Shown: piece after piece, positions 43,369 to 52,839 of the stretch | Layout: the number at the start of each line of letters is the position of its first letter | Position numbering within the stretch: the first letter of the stretch is position 1 | Source of the DNA: Paenibacillus dendritiformis | GTDB lineage: Bacteria > Bacillota > Bacilli > Paenibacillales > Paenibacillaceae | Direction of reading: 5' to 3' | Length of the DNA: 64,000 nucleotides | NCBI RefSeq assembly: GCF_015845845.1 | Contig: NZ_LDIG01000274.1 | Location: forward strand, 90,633 to 154,632 | Translations under genes and position numbers: made by a program | Notes under the pieces: generated by a model | Databases searched by the model: none | What the model was told of the DNA's origin: nothing | Seen by the model: the letters and a program-made list of their open reading frames with translations, nothing else

Positions 43369-44880
43369 ATGCGAATGTCCAACATGCATCATTTTACAGA
43401 GCACCATCGGTATGTGACTTACCGGGAATTCAGCCTCAGCGAATTGGATCGGAAGATGCTGTCCCACGTCTATCAGCCGATGGTCGGAGCATTCGCGATT
43501 GGGTTATATCATTTATTGTATCAGCATGCCCCTGCGGACCGCGTCGGCTATTCGGGCGTAGATGCGCAGCGCCGCCTGTTCCTGCTGCTCGGTCTTGAGC
43601 CGAGCGAGAAGGGGCGGACCTACTTCGTCGAACAGACCTCGAAGCTCGAGGCGGTCGGATTGCTGCAAACGTCGCGGATGCTGCTTCCGGACATGGAGGA
43701 GTATATGTACGAGTACGAGCTTCAGCCTCCGCTGTCGCCTCATGAATTTTTCCGGACTCAGCATCTGACCCTGCTGCTGCGCGACTTCGTCGGCAAGTAC
43801 GCCGTGCTCAATCTGAGGGAACAATTCAGTACCGGCGAGCCGTTCGATGCGACGGTGAAGGAGGCGGAGCGCGAAAATATTTCGATTCCGTTCTATGAAC
43901 TGTTCCGCCTGAATACGCAGGTGATTGACGTCGAGCTGGAGCAGGCGCTGGATGAAGTGGCGCCGAGCCGTGCGTCCGTCCGCCCTTCGGCGGTCACCGA
44001 GGAAGCGGAGGCGCCGGCCTTGAACTATGCCGACATTATTATCCGCTTCCCGAAGCAGTCGGTGAACCGCAGCTTTGTCGAACGGCTGCGCTATGACCGG
44101 GAAGGGCTCGGCGTCATCAATTATGTCGTCCGCAAGTTCGGGCTCACGCTGCAGGAGACGGTCCGGCTTCTCGATGAAGACGGCATTTTTGCGGAAGACG
44201 GCCGCATCGTCATCGATGAGCTGCAGCACCGGGCGCATCTGCATTTCCGGCAGAACAAGCGCCGCGGGGAATGGCAGGAGCGGGAGCAGCAGCGCATCGG
44301 CCATCTCGCGGAGGAAGCCGCGGCCCCCCAAGAGGAAGTCGCGGTCGAGATGGAGTTCTATGTCGACGTGCCGCCGCAATTCAGCGGCAAATGCGATATT
44401 CACCAATACAACATGATGCTTCGCAACACGCCGTACACCCAACTGCTGGAGCGGTTTTTCCCGGGGGCGGTGCCGGACTCATTTTTGGATATGTTCACCA
44501 AGATGGATATTAATTATAAGCTGCCGGATGAAGTCATTAACGTACTCATTCATTATTTGATGACCATGCTCGCGCAGGGGGCCGAGCAGCGGTTGAACCG
44601 CAACTTCGTCGAGGCGATTGTGTCCAATATGCTGGTGAAGCAGGTCGGCACCTACGAGCAAGCGGTAATGTATATCCGCCAGCAGGCGCAGATGCAGGAG
44701 GCGGGCGCGGCCCGTTCAGGCGGGAAGGCCGCTTCGCAGCGGACGCGCAGCCGCTACGGGAAAACGGCGAAGCCGGCGATTCCGATTGTTAGCCGCTCGC
44801 AGGAAGCGCCATCGTCGCTGTCCCAGGAGGAGATCGATGCCGCACGGGCGCTCGCCCGCAGATTGGACGGACAAGCCTAG
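43369..44880 (+). CDS. dnaB: Replication initiation and membrane-attachment protein DnaB
   Basis: Gram-positive DnaB, the helicase-loader partner that works with DnaD and DnaI at oriC and restart sites (not the E. coli helicase). 503 residues. The N-terminal winged-helix region begins YVTYREFSLSELDRKMLSHVYQPMVG. The C-terminal DnaB/DnaD DDBH2-type domain contains NTPYTQLLERFFPG and LPDEVINVLIHYLM. A low-complexity, basic tail follows. GGAGAG precedes ATG 43369. dnaI follows by 68 bases, the usual order. The neighbours nrdR and thrS found in Bacillus are not here. Confidence 0.92.
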   Translation: MRMSNMHHFTEHHRYVTYREFSLSELDRKMLSHVYQPMVGAFAIGLYHLLYQHAPADRVGYSGVDAQRRLFLLLGLEPSEKGRTYFVEQTSKLEAVGLLQTSRMLLPDMEEYMYEYELQPPLSPHEFFRTQHLTLLLRDFVGKYAVLNLREQFSTGEPFDATVKEAERENISIPFYELFRLNTQVIDVELEQALDEVAPSRASVRPSAVTEEAEAPALNYADIIIRFPKQSVNRSFVERLRYDREGLGVINYVVRKFGLTLQETVRLLDEDGIFAEDGRIVIDELQHRAHLHFRQNKRRGEWQEREQQRIGHLAEEAAAPQEEVAVEMEFYVDVPPQFSGKCDIHQYNMMLRNTPYTQLLERFFPGAVPDSFLDMFTKMDINYKLPDEVINVLIHYLMTMLAQGAEQRLNRNFVEAIVSNMLVKQVGTYEQAVMYIRQQAQMQEAGAARSGGKAASQRTRSRYGKTAKPAIPIVSRSQEAPSSLSQEEIDAARALARRLDGQA

Positions 44881-44948
44881 GCCGGCAGGCGTGCTTGCAG
44901 GCTTTTGCACGATGAATATCGAAGACAGAAGATAAGGAGGGCTCCCGC

Positions 44949-45896
44949 ATGGAATCGATAGGCGAACTGTTGAAGCAGCTGCCGCTTGGCAGCCGGCGCG
45001 CGCAAGCGGAGCAGAAGATGGCCGAGCTGATGAACCATCCGCTCGTCGCCGAATTCCGCAGCTCTCATCCCGAGCTGGACGAGCGCAGCCTTCGCATGAA
45101 TATGAATAAATTGTACCAATACGTGAAGGAGGCGGGACATTGCAGCCAATGCCCGGGCCTGGAGCAGTGCCCGAACGATTTCCACGGACATTACACCCGG
45201 CTGAGCGCCGAGACGGTCAACGGCCAGGCGTTCATCTATGACCGCAAGGTCCCGTGCCAGAAGTGGCTTGCGCATGAGCGCCAGCAGTCGATCCATAACC
45301 GCGTCCGTTCCTTTTATGTGGATGAGACGGCCCTCAAGCAGGGATATTCTGCCCGGGAGATGCTGGAGATCGATATGGAGCGGGTGCCCGCGGTCAAAAA
45401 GGTGATGGAATATGTGATGCAGGCGAAGGAATCCGGGCTGACCCCGCACGGCTTATATCTGGTCGGACCGTTCGGGACCGGGAAGACCTTCCTGATGAGC
45501 TATGTGCTGTACGAGCTGGCCCGCGCCGGTTATACCGGGGTCATCGTCTACATGCCGGAATTCGTCGAGGAGCTCAAGTCGATGTTCCAGGAGCCGCAGA
45601 AGCTGCGGGAAACGATCGAGCTGATGAAGGAGACCGATCTGCTCGTCTTTGACGATATCGGAGCGGAGAATATGTCGGCCTGGGTCCGGGATCATGTGCT
45701 TGGCTCGATCTTGAACTACCGAATGAACCGGAAGCCGACCTTCTATACGTCGAATTATGACACCAACTCGCTGCTGAAGCATTTCAGCTACACGCGCGAC
45801 GGGGAAGATATTTATAAGGCCGAGCGCCTCATGGACCGGATTAAGCCGTTTGCGGACATTGTCCATGTGAATGGACGCAACAAACGGGGAATGTAA
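44949..45896 (+). CDS. dnaI: Primosomal protein DnaI (helicase loader)
   Basis: AAA+ loader of 315 residues that places the replicative helicase DnaC on DNA. The N-terminal zinc-binding region has C65, C68 and C74 (HCSQCPGLEQCPND) and C103. Walker A is at 173-180 (GPFGTGKT) and Walker B near 231-236 (LLVFDD). AAGGAGGG precedes ATG 44949. It is co-transcribed with dnaB and ended by a strong terminator right after the stop codon. Confidence 0.94.
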   Translation: MESIGELLKQLPLGSRRAQAEQKMAELMNHPLVAEFRSSHPELDERSLRMNMNKLYQYVKEAGHCSQCPGLEQCPNDFHGHYTRLSAETVNGQAFIYDRKVPCQKWLAHERQQSIHNRVRSFYVDETALKQGYSAREMLEIDMERVPAVKKVMEYVMQAKESGLTPHGLYLVGPFGTGKTFLMSYVLYELARAGYTGVIVYMPEFVEELKSMFQEPQKLRETIELMKETDLLVFDDIGAENMSAWVRDHVLGSILNYRMNRKPTFYTSNYDTNSLLKHFSYTRDGEDIYKAERLMDRIKPFADIVHVNGRNKRGM

Positions 45897-45922
45897 GACA
45901 CGTGATGAGCGTGTCTTTTTTT
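45895..45922 (+). terminator. Terminator of dnaB-dnaI
   Basis: GACACG (45897-45902) pairs with CGTGTC (45910-45915), followed by seven T. It starts inside the dnaI stop codon. Confidence 0.85.
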
Positions 45923-46426
45923 ACGCTCCGCTATCCCGATGCCCTGCGGACCAAAATACTTGCGGCCTTTTCCGGAGCCTATATCCTTCCCGCATTAATC
46001 GGTCCTTATCTGGCAGGAGTCTTCGCCGAGCTCGCTTCGTGGAGATTTGTATTGGTGATCGGAGTGGCCATGATGGTCATCGGAGTCATTTGCGTCATGG
46101 CGGTAATCGGGCTGCCTGGCCGCATTGCCTTGGCGATTCTGTCCCAAATATGCACCGGATTCGGCATCGGGCTGGCCAACCCGACGACGGGAGCGATTGC
46201 GCTGCAGCATGCAGCGCCCGGCCAGGAAGGCGAGGTGTCGTCCCAGCTCCAATTCGTCGATTCGTTCGGGCCCGGATTAAGCGCAGGCATTGGCGGGGCG
46301 CTTATTGCCATCGGCGATTCGCTTGACTGGGGCATCTTTGCGGGCATCACGCTGGTCTTGGCAGCCCAGTTATTGTTCATTGTAATCAGCTTGGCCGCCG
46401 CCTGCCGCATTGCGGTCGAACGTTGA
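45902..46426 (+). pseudogene. MFS transporter remnant
   Basis: Open frame of about 174 codons encoding two non-adjacent pieces of an MFS carrier. One is FSGAYILPALIGPYLAGVFAELASWRF, typical of helices 4-5. It runs almost directly into ALAILSQICTGFGIGLANPTTGAI, which belongs near helices 9-10. The middle and both ends are missing. The only start codons lie inside the dnaI terminator hairpin, and no ribosome site is seen. A functional transporter is very unlikely. Confidence 0.65.
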
Positions 46427-46490
46427 AGGACGGCTCAACCGCCCTCGCCCGCCGGCATCGCTCCGGTACCGGCAAGGCTTCGAAGGCAGC

Positions 46491-46518
46491 AAAAAAAGCA
46501 TGCACCGCTGCATGCTTT
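46491..46518 (-). terminator. Terminator of the small membrane protein gene
   Basis: AAAGCATGCA (46495-46504) pairs with TGCATGCTTT (46509-46518), with seven T on the minus strand. The same hairpin faces the MFS remnant. Confidence 0.75.
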
Positions 46519-46636
46519 ATCCGCATTATGGCTCGCGCAGGAACGATTGAACGTTCGGGCGCTTCCGCTTGACGCGGTTCCCGGCAGGCGGAAGCAATCC
46601 GGGCCTGCCCGCGGAACGTCGTGTGGCGATTGGATG

Positions 46637-46786
46637 TTACGAGAGCATGAACTTCACAATCACCATGCCGAAGAAGACGACGAACATAAACCCGAACATG
46701 GCGTTGAACCCGAACAACACGTCTGAAAAATCGTTTCTCGGCTCTTCGTTGACATGTTCGCGAGGATCCATCGTATTGGCTTCCAT
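46637..46786 (-). CDS. Small membrane protein, possibly YqzM family
   Basis: Protein of 49 residues with an acidic, polar N-terminus (MDPREHVNEEPRNDF) and one C-terminal membrane helix (FNAMFGFMFVVFFGMVIVKF). The RND...GF...VIVKF layout resembles YqzM of Bacillus, a small membrane protein of unknown function, but the match is from memory and weak. GGGAGG precedes ATG 46786. It has its own terminator and is divergent from trxA. Confidence 0.6.
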   Translation of the reverse strand: MEANTMDPREHVNEEPRNDFSDVLFGFNAMFGFMFVVFFGMVIVKFMLS

Positions 46787-46954
46787 TGGCGCGTCCTCCC
46801 ATCTGTCCGTCAAGTTGCAATGATTCAGATCACAACATAGACAGGTAGTAAAACCCATTTTTACGCCTCTAGTATATCTAACGGCGGCGGAACTGTAAAG
46901 TCCGGGCCTTCTTATCGTGTGACAAATTCCTAACAAAATGCACCGCCCTCCGAT

Positions 46955-46984
46955 TTCACATAAAAGTGTGACTTGTGGTATACT
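46955..46984 (+). promoter_or_regulatory. Promoter of trxA
   Basis: TTCACA (46955-46960) and TATACT (46979-46984) with an 18-base spacer. TGG before the -10 makes it an extended type. Confidence 0.6.
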
Positions 46985-47036
46985 TTACTTGTTGACTCAG
47001 CTATTCTGTTTTTCACGATAAAGGAGGTTCTCTAAT

Positions 47037-47357
47037 ATGGCTATCGTAAATGTGTCCGACCAGACGTTCAAGACCGAGGTAGAAGGTCAGCAGGGCGTCG
47101 TTTTGGTCGATTTTTGGGCGCCTTGGTGCGGCCCTTGCAAGAGATTGGCTCCGATTCTCGAAGAATTGGACGGAGAAGTGAGCGGTCAAGCTACGATCGC
47201 GAAGGTGAACGTCGATGAAAATCCGGAATCCGCTTCCCGCTTCGGCGTAATGAGCATTCCAACGATCGTCGTCTTCAAGGATGGCCAGCCAGTGGACAAA
47301 GTGGTCGGCCTGAACTCCAAGGATGCGCTCAAAGGCTTGATTGGCAAGCATCAATAA
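47037..47357 (+). CDS. trxA: Thioredoxin
   Basis: Classical thioredoxin of 106 residues with the active site WCGPC at about residues 30-34, the cis-proline loop SIPTIVVF and the conserved VDFWAPW lead-in. It reduces protein disulfides in the cytoplasm. AAAGGAGG lies before ATG 47037. It is a single-gene transcript between its own promoter and a strong terminator, placed in front of uvrC as in several Firmicutes. Confidence 0.95.
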   Translation: MAIVNVSDQTFKTEVEGQQGVVLVDFWAPWCGPCKRLAPILEELDGEVSGQATIAKVNVDENPESASRFGVMSIPTIVVFKDGQPVDKVVGLNSKDALKGLIGKHQ

Positions 47358-47388
47358 GCATCCGTCCGGGCGAACATACGATAGAAGA

Positions 47389-47418
47389 GAAGCCTTCCTG
47401 AATCAGGAAGGCTTCTTT
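47389..47418 (+). terminator. Terminator of trxA
   Basis: GAAGCCTTCCTGA pairs with TCAGGAAGGCTTC around a single central base (47389-47415), followed by TTT. Confidence 0.8.
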
Positions 47419-47542
47419 GCGTTAGGCAGGAGCGCGTCGTCCTCTTTTTTGATAAAATAGAGAAGTCATGCACCTTGCGCAACGCCACGAGCCCGCGTGC
47501 AGGGGGCAGTGCAGGAACAATGATCGTAAGGAGGGAGCTCGC

Positions 47543-49714
47543 GTGAGCGACTCGGACAAGAACCGCCCGAACTGGCGCGCAGAGCGGTGGAAGGCACGCT
47601 GGAATGAACGCTATGCCCCGGAACAGGAAGACGAGCTGGATGCCGAAGCGTTGGCTGAACGCGCCCAGGCGCTGGAGCAGATTCACCATAAGCTCGCCTT
47701 GCTGCCCGATGCGCCAGGCTGCTATTTGATGAAGAACAGAGAGGGCACGATTATTTACGTCGGCAAGGCGAAGGTGCTCAAGAACCGTGTCCGCTCTTAT
47801 TTCTCGGGCAGCCATGACGGCAAAACCCAACGACTCGTAGCGGAAATCCGCGATTTCGAATATATCGTCACCGGCAGCAATATGGAAGCCCTCATCTTGG
47901 AATGCAATCTTATTAAGAAGCATCACCCGCGTTACAACGTGCTGCTGAAGGATGACAAGACGTTCCCTTATATTAAAATAACGAATGAACGCCACCCGCG
48001 GCTTGAGGTGACGCGCCGGGTGCTGAAGGATAAGGCGAAATATTTCGGTCCTTATCCGAACGGCTTCGCCGCCCAGCAGACGAAGAAGCTGCTCGATCGC
48101 CTCTACCCGCTGCGCAAATGCTCCACGATGCCGGACCGGGTCTGCTTGTACTATCACATCGGCCAATGCTTGGCGCCGTGCGAGTACGAGGTGACCGAGT
48201 CCGAATATGAAAACATGGTGCAGGAGATCACGAAGTTTCTCAGCGGGGGACATGAAGAAATTAAACGCGAGCTGCAGCGGAAGATGGAGGAGGCGGCCGA
48301 GGAGCTGCAGTTCGAGCGGGCCAAGGAATACCGCGATCAACTGATGGCGATCGCGGCGATTATGGAGAAGCAGAACATCAATACGTCCGATCAGGTCGAT
48401 CGGGATGTGTTCGGGTTCGCGGTGGACAAAGGCTGGATGTGCGTACAGATTCTTTATATCCGTCAAGGAAAAATGATCGAACGGCATACGACTCAATTCC
48501 CGTTCTACGGAGAGCCTTACGCCGACTTCATGTCCTTCGTGTCGCAATATTACAGCGAGAATCCGGCGGTGCCGAAGGAGATTCTGCTTCCGGATCCGGA
48601 CGGGCTGGCTGGCCTGGGGGCCGATGCGGCCGACGAAGTCGCTCCGGCAGCGGCCAAGGCCGGGCAAGAGCCGGACGGAGATGCCGGTGAATCCTCCCGC
48701 GGCGCGGATGCGGGCCGAGCGGCGGACATAGCAGACGGAGAAGACGAGGAAAACGGGGCCAATCCGAAGGGGATGGATACCGTTCCGCATGCCGAAGAAA
48801 GCTTGGCGACGACGGAAGCGCTGCAGCAATGGCTGAAGGTGAAGGTGATTTTGCCGAAGCGGGGGTTGAAGAAGCAGATGGTCTCGATGGCGATGGAAAA
48901 TGCGCGCGTCGCCCTGGACGAGAAGTTCAAACTGGTGGAGCGGAACGAGGAGCGGACCCAGCGAGCCGCCCAACGGCTGGGGGATGCGCTCGGGATCGGC
49001 GCCCTTCGCCGGATCGAAGCCTTCGACAACTCCAATATCCAGGGGGCCGACCCGGTCTCCGCGATGGTCGTCTTCACCGACGGCAAGCCGGACAAGAAGG
49101 AATACCGGAAATACAAAGTGCGCACCGTCGTCGGTCCGGATGATTACGAGACGATGCGCGAAGTGATCCGCCGACGTTATGAACGGGTGCTTAAGGAGCA
49201 ACTCGACATGCCGGATCTCATTATCGTGGACGGCGGCCGCGGTCAGATGTCGGCGGCGCTTGATGTGCTTGAGAATGAGCTTGGCCTCGATATCCCGGTA
49301 TGCGGTCTTGTCAAGGACAACAAGCATAAGACGGCGCAGCTGATGGCCGGATTCCCGCCCGCCATCGTGCCGCTGGCGCGGGACAGCCAGGAGTTCTACC
49401 TGCTGCAGCGCATCCAGGAGGAGGTTCACCGCTTCGCGATCTCGTTCCACCGGGAGCGGCGGGCCAAGTCGATGGTCACTTCGGCGCTCGATTCCATTCC
49501 GGGCATTGGCGAGAAGCGGCGGAAACGGCTGCTGAAGCACTTCGGCTCCTTGAAGAAAATACGGGAAGCTTCGGTCGAGGATTTCCGGGAAATCGGGATC
49601 GGCGAGAAGCTGGCGAACACGATATTGGCCTCGCTCCGGCAAGAGAAGGAACCGCACGAAGCGGAGCCGGGTACCCCGGACATAGAGGCTGCCGATGCGG
49701 GCAATGATGAATAA
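47543..49714 (+). CDS. uvrC: Excinuclease ABC subunit C
   Basis: UvrC makes both incisions around bulky DNA lesions. Domains: GIY-YIG nuclease ([21 protein letters not shown], about 57-78), a UVR/UvrB-binding domain near 238-275, the RNase-H-like C-terminal nuclease ([27 protein letters not shown]) and tandem HhH motifs ([13 protein letters not shown]). At 723 residues it is about 100 longer than usual. There is a 35-residue N-terminal extension and a 70-residue Ala/Gly/Asp/Glu-rich insert at about 353-422, between the two nuclease halves. GTG 47543 follows AAGGAGGGAG. Confidence 0.94.
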   Translation: MSDSDKNRPNWRAERWKARWNERYAPEQEDELDAEALAERAQALEQIHHKLALLPDAPGCYLMKNREGTIIYVGKAKVLKNRVRSYFSGSHDGKTQRLVAEIRDFEYIVTGSNMEALILECNLIKKHHPRYNVLLKDDKTFPYIKITNERHPRLEVTRRVLKDKAKYFGPYPNGFAAQQTKKLLDRLYPLRKCSTMPDRVCLYYHIGQCLAPCEYEVTESEYENMVQEITKFLSGGHEEIKRELQRKMEEAAEELQFERAKEYRDQLMAIAAIMEKQNINTSDQVDRDVFGFAVDKGWMCVQILYIRQGKMIERHTTQFPFYGEPYADFMSFVSQYYSENPAVPKEILLPDPDGLAGLGADAADEVAPAAAKAGQEPDGDAGESSRGADAGRAADIADGEDEENGANPKGMDTVPHAEESLATTEALQQWLKVKVILPKRGLKKQMVSMAMENARVALDEKFKLVERNEERTQRAAQRLGDALGIGALRRIEAFDNSNIQGADPVSAMVVFTDGKPDKKEYRKYKVRTVVGPDDYETMREVIRRRYERVLKEQLDMPDLIIVDGGRGQMSAALDVLENELGLDIPVCGLVKDNKHKTAQLMAGFPPAIVPLARDSQEFYLLQRIQEEVHRFAISFHRERRAKSMVTSALDSIPGIGEKRRKRLLKHFGSLKKIREASVEDFREIGIGEKLANTILASLRQEKEPHEAEPGTPDIEAADAGNDE

Positions 49715-49726
49715 AATGAAACAAGC

Positions 49727-49762
49727 GAAGCTTTGCAGGCACGTTCCTGCAAAGCTTCTTTT
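49727..49762 (+). terminator. Terminator of uvrC
   Basis: GAAGCTTTGCAGG (49727-49739) pairs with CCTGCAAAGCTTC (49746-49758), followed by TTTT. Confidence 0.85.
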
Positions 49763-49805
49763 GATTTGGATGTTTGCGGGCTACAGCGTACTTGCTTCCG
49801 CTTGG

Positions 49806-49935
49806 CGTAGAACCGTGGGCCGGGGCGGCTCGGCCCTTGCTTGGGCTTAGAATCGTGGGCCGGACCCTTCTGGGCAGGGTTGGCAGCTCCTTATAAGCAA
49901 TCTCCCCTCCGCTCAGAATCGAAGGCCGGCTCACT
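49806..49935. repeat. Degenerate GGGCCGG-linked repeats, intergenic
   Basis: TAGAACCGTGGGCCGG, TAGAATCGTGGGCCGG and CAGAATCGAAGGCCGG occur at roughly 45-65 base intervals. They are mixed with CTCCTTATAAGCAATCTCCC, which resembles the repeats at 3143-3232. The remainder of the gene-free stretch 49763-50298 shows no other feature except the promoter at 50246. Confidence 0.5.
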
Positions 49936-50245
49936 ATAAGTTCCGGATTGCGCAGTGCAGCCGTGGGGAATAGCTGACCGCAACGATCTGAATACGCTGG
50001 ACGGAGACTTGAAGAAACCACTATAGAACATGTTCCTGATTAGATGGCATAGCAGAAGTACAAATGCAAAGCGATAAGCGGTCCTGACGGTATGGGATCA
50101 CCGCCGAAAGAGATGCGGAGGACGAAGCCTTCTGAGTGCAAAGGATGCCTCCTGAACCTGGCAAGAGTAAGGAAGGCGGAGAGGGGGTACTTCTCTCCAG
50201 CGGCCAGCGCGGGCTGTCACGTTTATAGACCGGTCTTCCGGGGAA

Positions 50246-50254
50246 TGTTATGAT
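50246..50254 (+). promoter_or_regulatory. Extended -10 upstream of the AraC/TIM-barrel regulator
   Basis: TGTTATGAT fits an extended -10 and lies 45 bases upstream of the GTG start. Confidence 0.4.
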
Positions 50255-50298
50255 GTTGGTCAAGGAATAAGCATTGAGCCGGTAAAGGGTGTGTTGAC

Positions 50299-51498
50299 GT
50301 GTCTTTCGACCGCGATAAGATTAGAACGAAGCTGCAAGCGCAGATTCAAGCGAACGGGCATATTATAGGCGTAGCGGCCGGAGCGGGCATCACCGCGAAA
50401 TATGCGGTAAAGGGCGGAGCGGATTTCATTTTGGCCCTAAATTCAGGCCGGTTCCGGCAGATGGGATTGAGCTCGCTCGGAGGGCTGCTTCCCTTTTCGA
50501 ACAGTAACGATCTCGTGATGGAATTCGGGTCCAGGGAAATTATTCCTATCGTCAGAGAGGTTCCTGTTATCTTTGGACTTTGCGCGACGGATCCGACCAT
50601 TGAATTGGAGCAATATATCGAATGGATTCGGGAACAGGGCTTTTCTGGCATAAATAACTATCCGACCGTCGGATTAATGGGCGGTCTTTTTGGTGAGGCT
50701 TTGAAGGAAGACGGGACTAGCTTCGACGCTGAAATCGAGGCGATTCGGATAGCGCATAGGAAAGGCTTGTTTACGATCGCGTTTGTGTTCGAAGAGGATC
50801 AGGCGCGGCGCATGGCCGATGCCGGAGCGGATATCGTGTGCGCGCATTTGGGCTTCACGAAGGGCGGCGTTCTCGGCGCGAAAAAAGTATTGTCGCTCAA
50901 AGCGGCGGCGGAGTTGGCAAGAGCTATTTTTAAGGCTTGCGATGAGGTCAATCCCGGCGTTATGAAAATGGTCTACGGGGGGCCGGTCAACACGCCTTCC
51001 GACGTGGAGTATATGTACGACAATACCGGAGCCGTGGGTTATTTGGGCGGATCGTCCTTCGAGCGAATTCCATCCGAAGCGGCGATTACGCAGACGGCCA
51101 GCGAGTTCAAGGAGGCGGGGCTGACCGAGCAGGACAAGCTCCTTCGCCATATGCTGGAGGGCGTGGCCAAGCATTATGATTATGTGCAGTTCGTGAAGGA
51201 GTATGTGGCCGCGAATTACATGAATGAGATTTCGTTTGCGGAACTCGCTTTGGTAGCCCATATTTCGCGGACGCATTTAAGCTATTTGTTCAAAAAAGAG
51301 GTCGGGTGCACATTCCCCGAATACGTGACGAGATTCCGAATCAACAAGGCCATGGAGTTCATAAAGCAGGACCATATCGAGCTGTCCGAGGTGTCGGCGC
51401 TCGCCGGATACAATGACTACGCCCATTTCAGCAAAACCTTCAAAAAACTGACGGGACTGTCCCCGCGAGAATTTCGACGTCAGTACAAAAACACATAA
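50299..51498 (+). CDS. AraC-type regulator fused to a PEP-hydrolase-like TIM barrel
   Basis: Protein of 399 residues in two parts. Residues 1 to about 275 are a TIM-barrel of the phosphoenolpyruvate-hydrolase-like family (PF09370), with GVAAGAGITAKYAVKGGADFI, NNYPTVGLMGG and MKMVYGGPVNTPSDVEYM. The last 100 residues are an AraC/XylS double helix-turn-helix (VAHISRTHLSYLFKKEVG, FRINKAMEFIK, AGYNDYAHFSKTFKKLTG). The barrel is closely related to the enzyme encoded at 52836, so the regulator appears to sense its ligand with a copy of that enzyme. GTG 50299 follows AAAGGGTG. It precedes the UPF0261 gene by 108 bases. Confidence 0.88.
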   Translation: MSFDRDKIRTKLQAQIQANGHIIGVAAGAGITAKYAVKGGADFILALNSGRFRQMGLSSLGGLLPFSNSNDLVMEFGSREIIPIVREVPVIFGLCATDPTIELEQYIEWIREQGFSGINNYPTVGLMGGLFGEALKEDGTSFDAEIEAIRIAHRKGLFTIAFVFEEDQARRMADAGADIVCAHLGFTKGGVLGAKKVLSLKAAAELARAIFKACDEVNPGVMKMVYGGPVNTPSDVEYMYDNTGAVGYLGGSSFERIPSEAAITQTASEFKEAGLTEQDKLLRHMLEGVAKHYDYVQFVKEYVAANYMNEISFAELALVAHISRTHLSYLFKKEVGCTFPEYVTRFRINKAMEFIKQDHIELSEVSALAGYNDYAHFSKTFKKLTGLSPREFRRQYKNT

Positions 51499-51606
51499 AC
51501 GCCGTACAAATTCACATGAATTGCCCCTTTGAAAGCTCTATACTTGAAGTGTAAGCAAGTTCAGCAATTCTTGAAACACTTCCACTTTTCCGAGGAGGTT
51601 ATGCCA

Positions 51607-52839
51607 TTGAAAACAGTCGCGATAGTCGGAACGTTTGATTCGAAAGGAACCGAGTTTTCTTTTGTCAGAGATATGCTTCAAGGTCTTGGGCTGAATACGC
51701 TTACGATTCATAGCGGGGTGTTCGAGCCTATGTTCGTCCCGGATGTCTCGAATGAAGAAGTGGCGCGGGAAGCTGGAACGGATATTCGTGAAATCGCCTC
51801 CAAACGTGACCGCTCGTTAGCAACGGAAGTACTTGCGAAGGGCATGGAAAAGCTGATTCCGAGACTGTATGCGGAAGGTAAATTCGATGGAATCATCTCC
51901 TTTGGCGGCAGCGGCGGCACATCTATCGTCACGCCCGGAATGAGAGCGCTCCCAATCGGCGTGCCGAAGATAATGGTGTCGACCGTCGCGTCCGGGAATG
52001 TGTCGCAATATGTCGGAACAAGCGATATTATGATGTATCCATCTATCGTCGACGTGTCGGGCCTGAACTCGATTTCGACCAAAATATTTACGAACGCGGC
52101 CTTGGCGATAGCCGGCATGCTGAAGTTCGAGGTGGAGCATGCCGTGGAGAAAAAACCGCTCATCGCCGCGACGATGTTCGGGCTGACGACGCCTTGCGTC
52201 AATCAAGCCCGCGAGTATCTGGAGCAACAAGGCTATGAAGTGGTCGTGTTCCATGCGACCGGCGCAGGCGGCAAGACGATGGAACGGTTGATCGAATCCG
52301 GATTCTTCGATGGCGTTCTCGATATCACCACTACGGAGTGGTGCGACGAGCTGGTCGGCGGCGTGCTCAATGCGGGACCGCACCGGCTTGAAGCGGCCGC
52401 GCGGGCGCGCGTGCCCCAGGTGGTCTCGACAGGAGCATTGGACATGGTGAACTTTGGCCCGTTCGAGACGGTGCCGGAGAAGTTCGCGAATCGGAAGTTC
52501 TACAAGCATAACCCGACCGTGACGTTGATGAGAACGACCGTGGAGGAAAATAAAGAGCTGGGCAAGATTATCGCCGGGAAGTTGAATAAGGCGACCGCCC
52601 CGACCGCGCTCATGCTGCCATTGAAGGGCGTATCCGGTCTGGATATGGAAGGGCAGCCATTCTACGGACCGGAAGAGGATCGGGCGTTGTTCGATACGCT
52701 GAGACAGGAGATTGACCGCAATGCCGTCGAGCTCATCGAAGTGGATGCGGACATCAATGACAAGAGCTTTGCGCTGTCCGCAGCCCGGAAGCTGGTCGAA
52801 CTGATGCGGAAGCACACACAAGAGGAGGATACAAAATGA
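51607..52839 (+). CDS. Tm-1-like ATP-binding protein (UPF0261)
   Basis: UPF0261 family, 410 residues from TTG 51607. It begins [16 protein letters not shown], with a glycine-rich [14 protein letters not shown] block and [16 protein letters not shown] in the second half. It is homologous to the N-terminal domain of tomato Tm-1, which binds ATP. In bacteria the enzymatic role is unknown. AGGAGG at 51593-51598 is eight bases before TTG 51607 and only two before ATG 51601, so TTG is preferred. It overlaps the next gene by ATGA; together the two products correspond to the two halves of the plant Tm-1 protein. Confidence 0.87.
   Translation: MKTVAIVGTFDSKGTEFSFVRDMLQGLGLNTLTIHSGVFEPMFVPDVSNEEVAREAGTDIREIASKRDRSLATEVLAKGMEKLIPRLYAEGKFDGIISFGGSGGTSIVTPGMRALPIGVPKIMVSTVASGNVSQYVGTSDIMMYPSIVDVSGLNSISTKIFTNAALAIAGMLKFEVEHAVEKKPLIAATMFGLTTPCVNQAREYLEQQGYEVVVFHATGAGGKTMERLIESGFFDGVLDITTTEWCDELVGGVLNAGPHRLEAAARARVPQVVSTGALDMVNFGPFETVPEKFANRKFYKHNPTVTLMRTTVEENKELGKIIAGKLNKATAPTALMLPLKGVSGLDMEGQPFYGPEEDRALFDTLRQEIDRNAVELIEVDADINDKSFALSAARKLVELMRKHTQEEDTK

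Noticed and set aside
47351..49657. Very long open frame on the minus strand opposite uvrC (about 768 codons)
   Set aside because: It mirrors the codon pattern of uvrC in high-GC DNA, has no ribosome site and no recognisable domain. Similar long shadows lie opposite allF (9069-10355), allC (4041-5330) and the chitinase (39485-41047).
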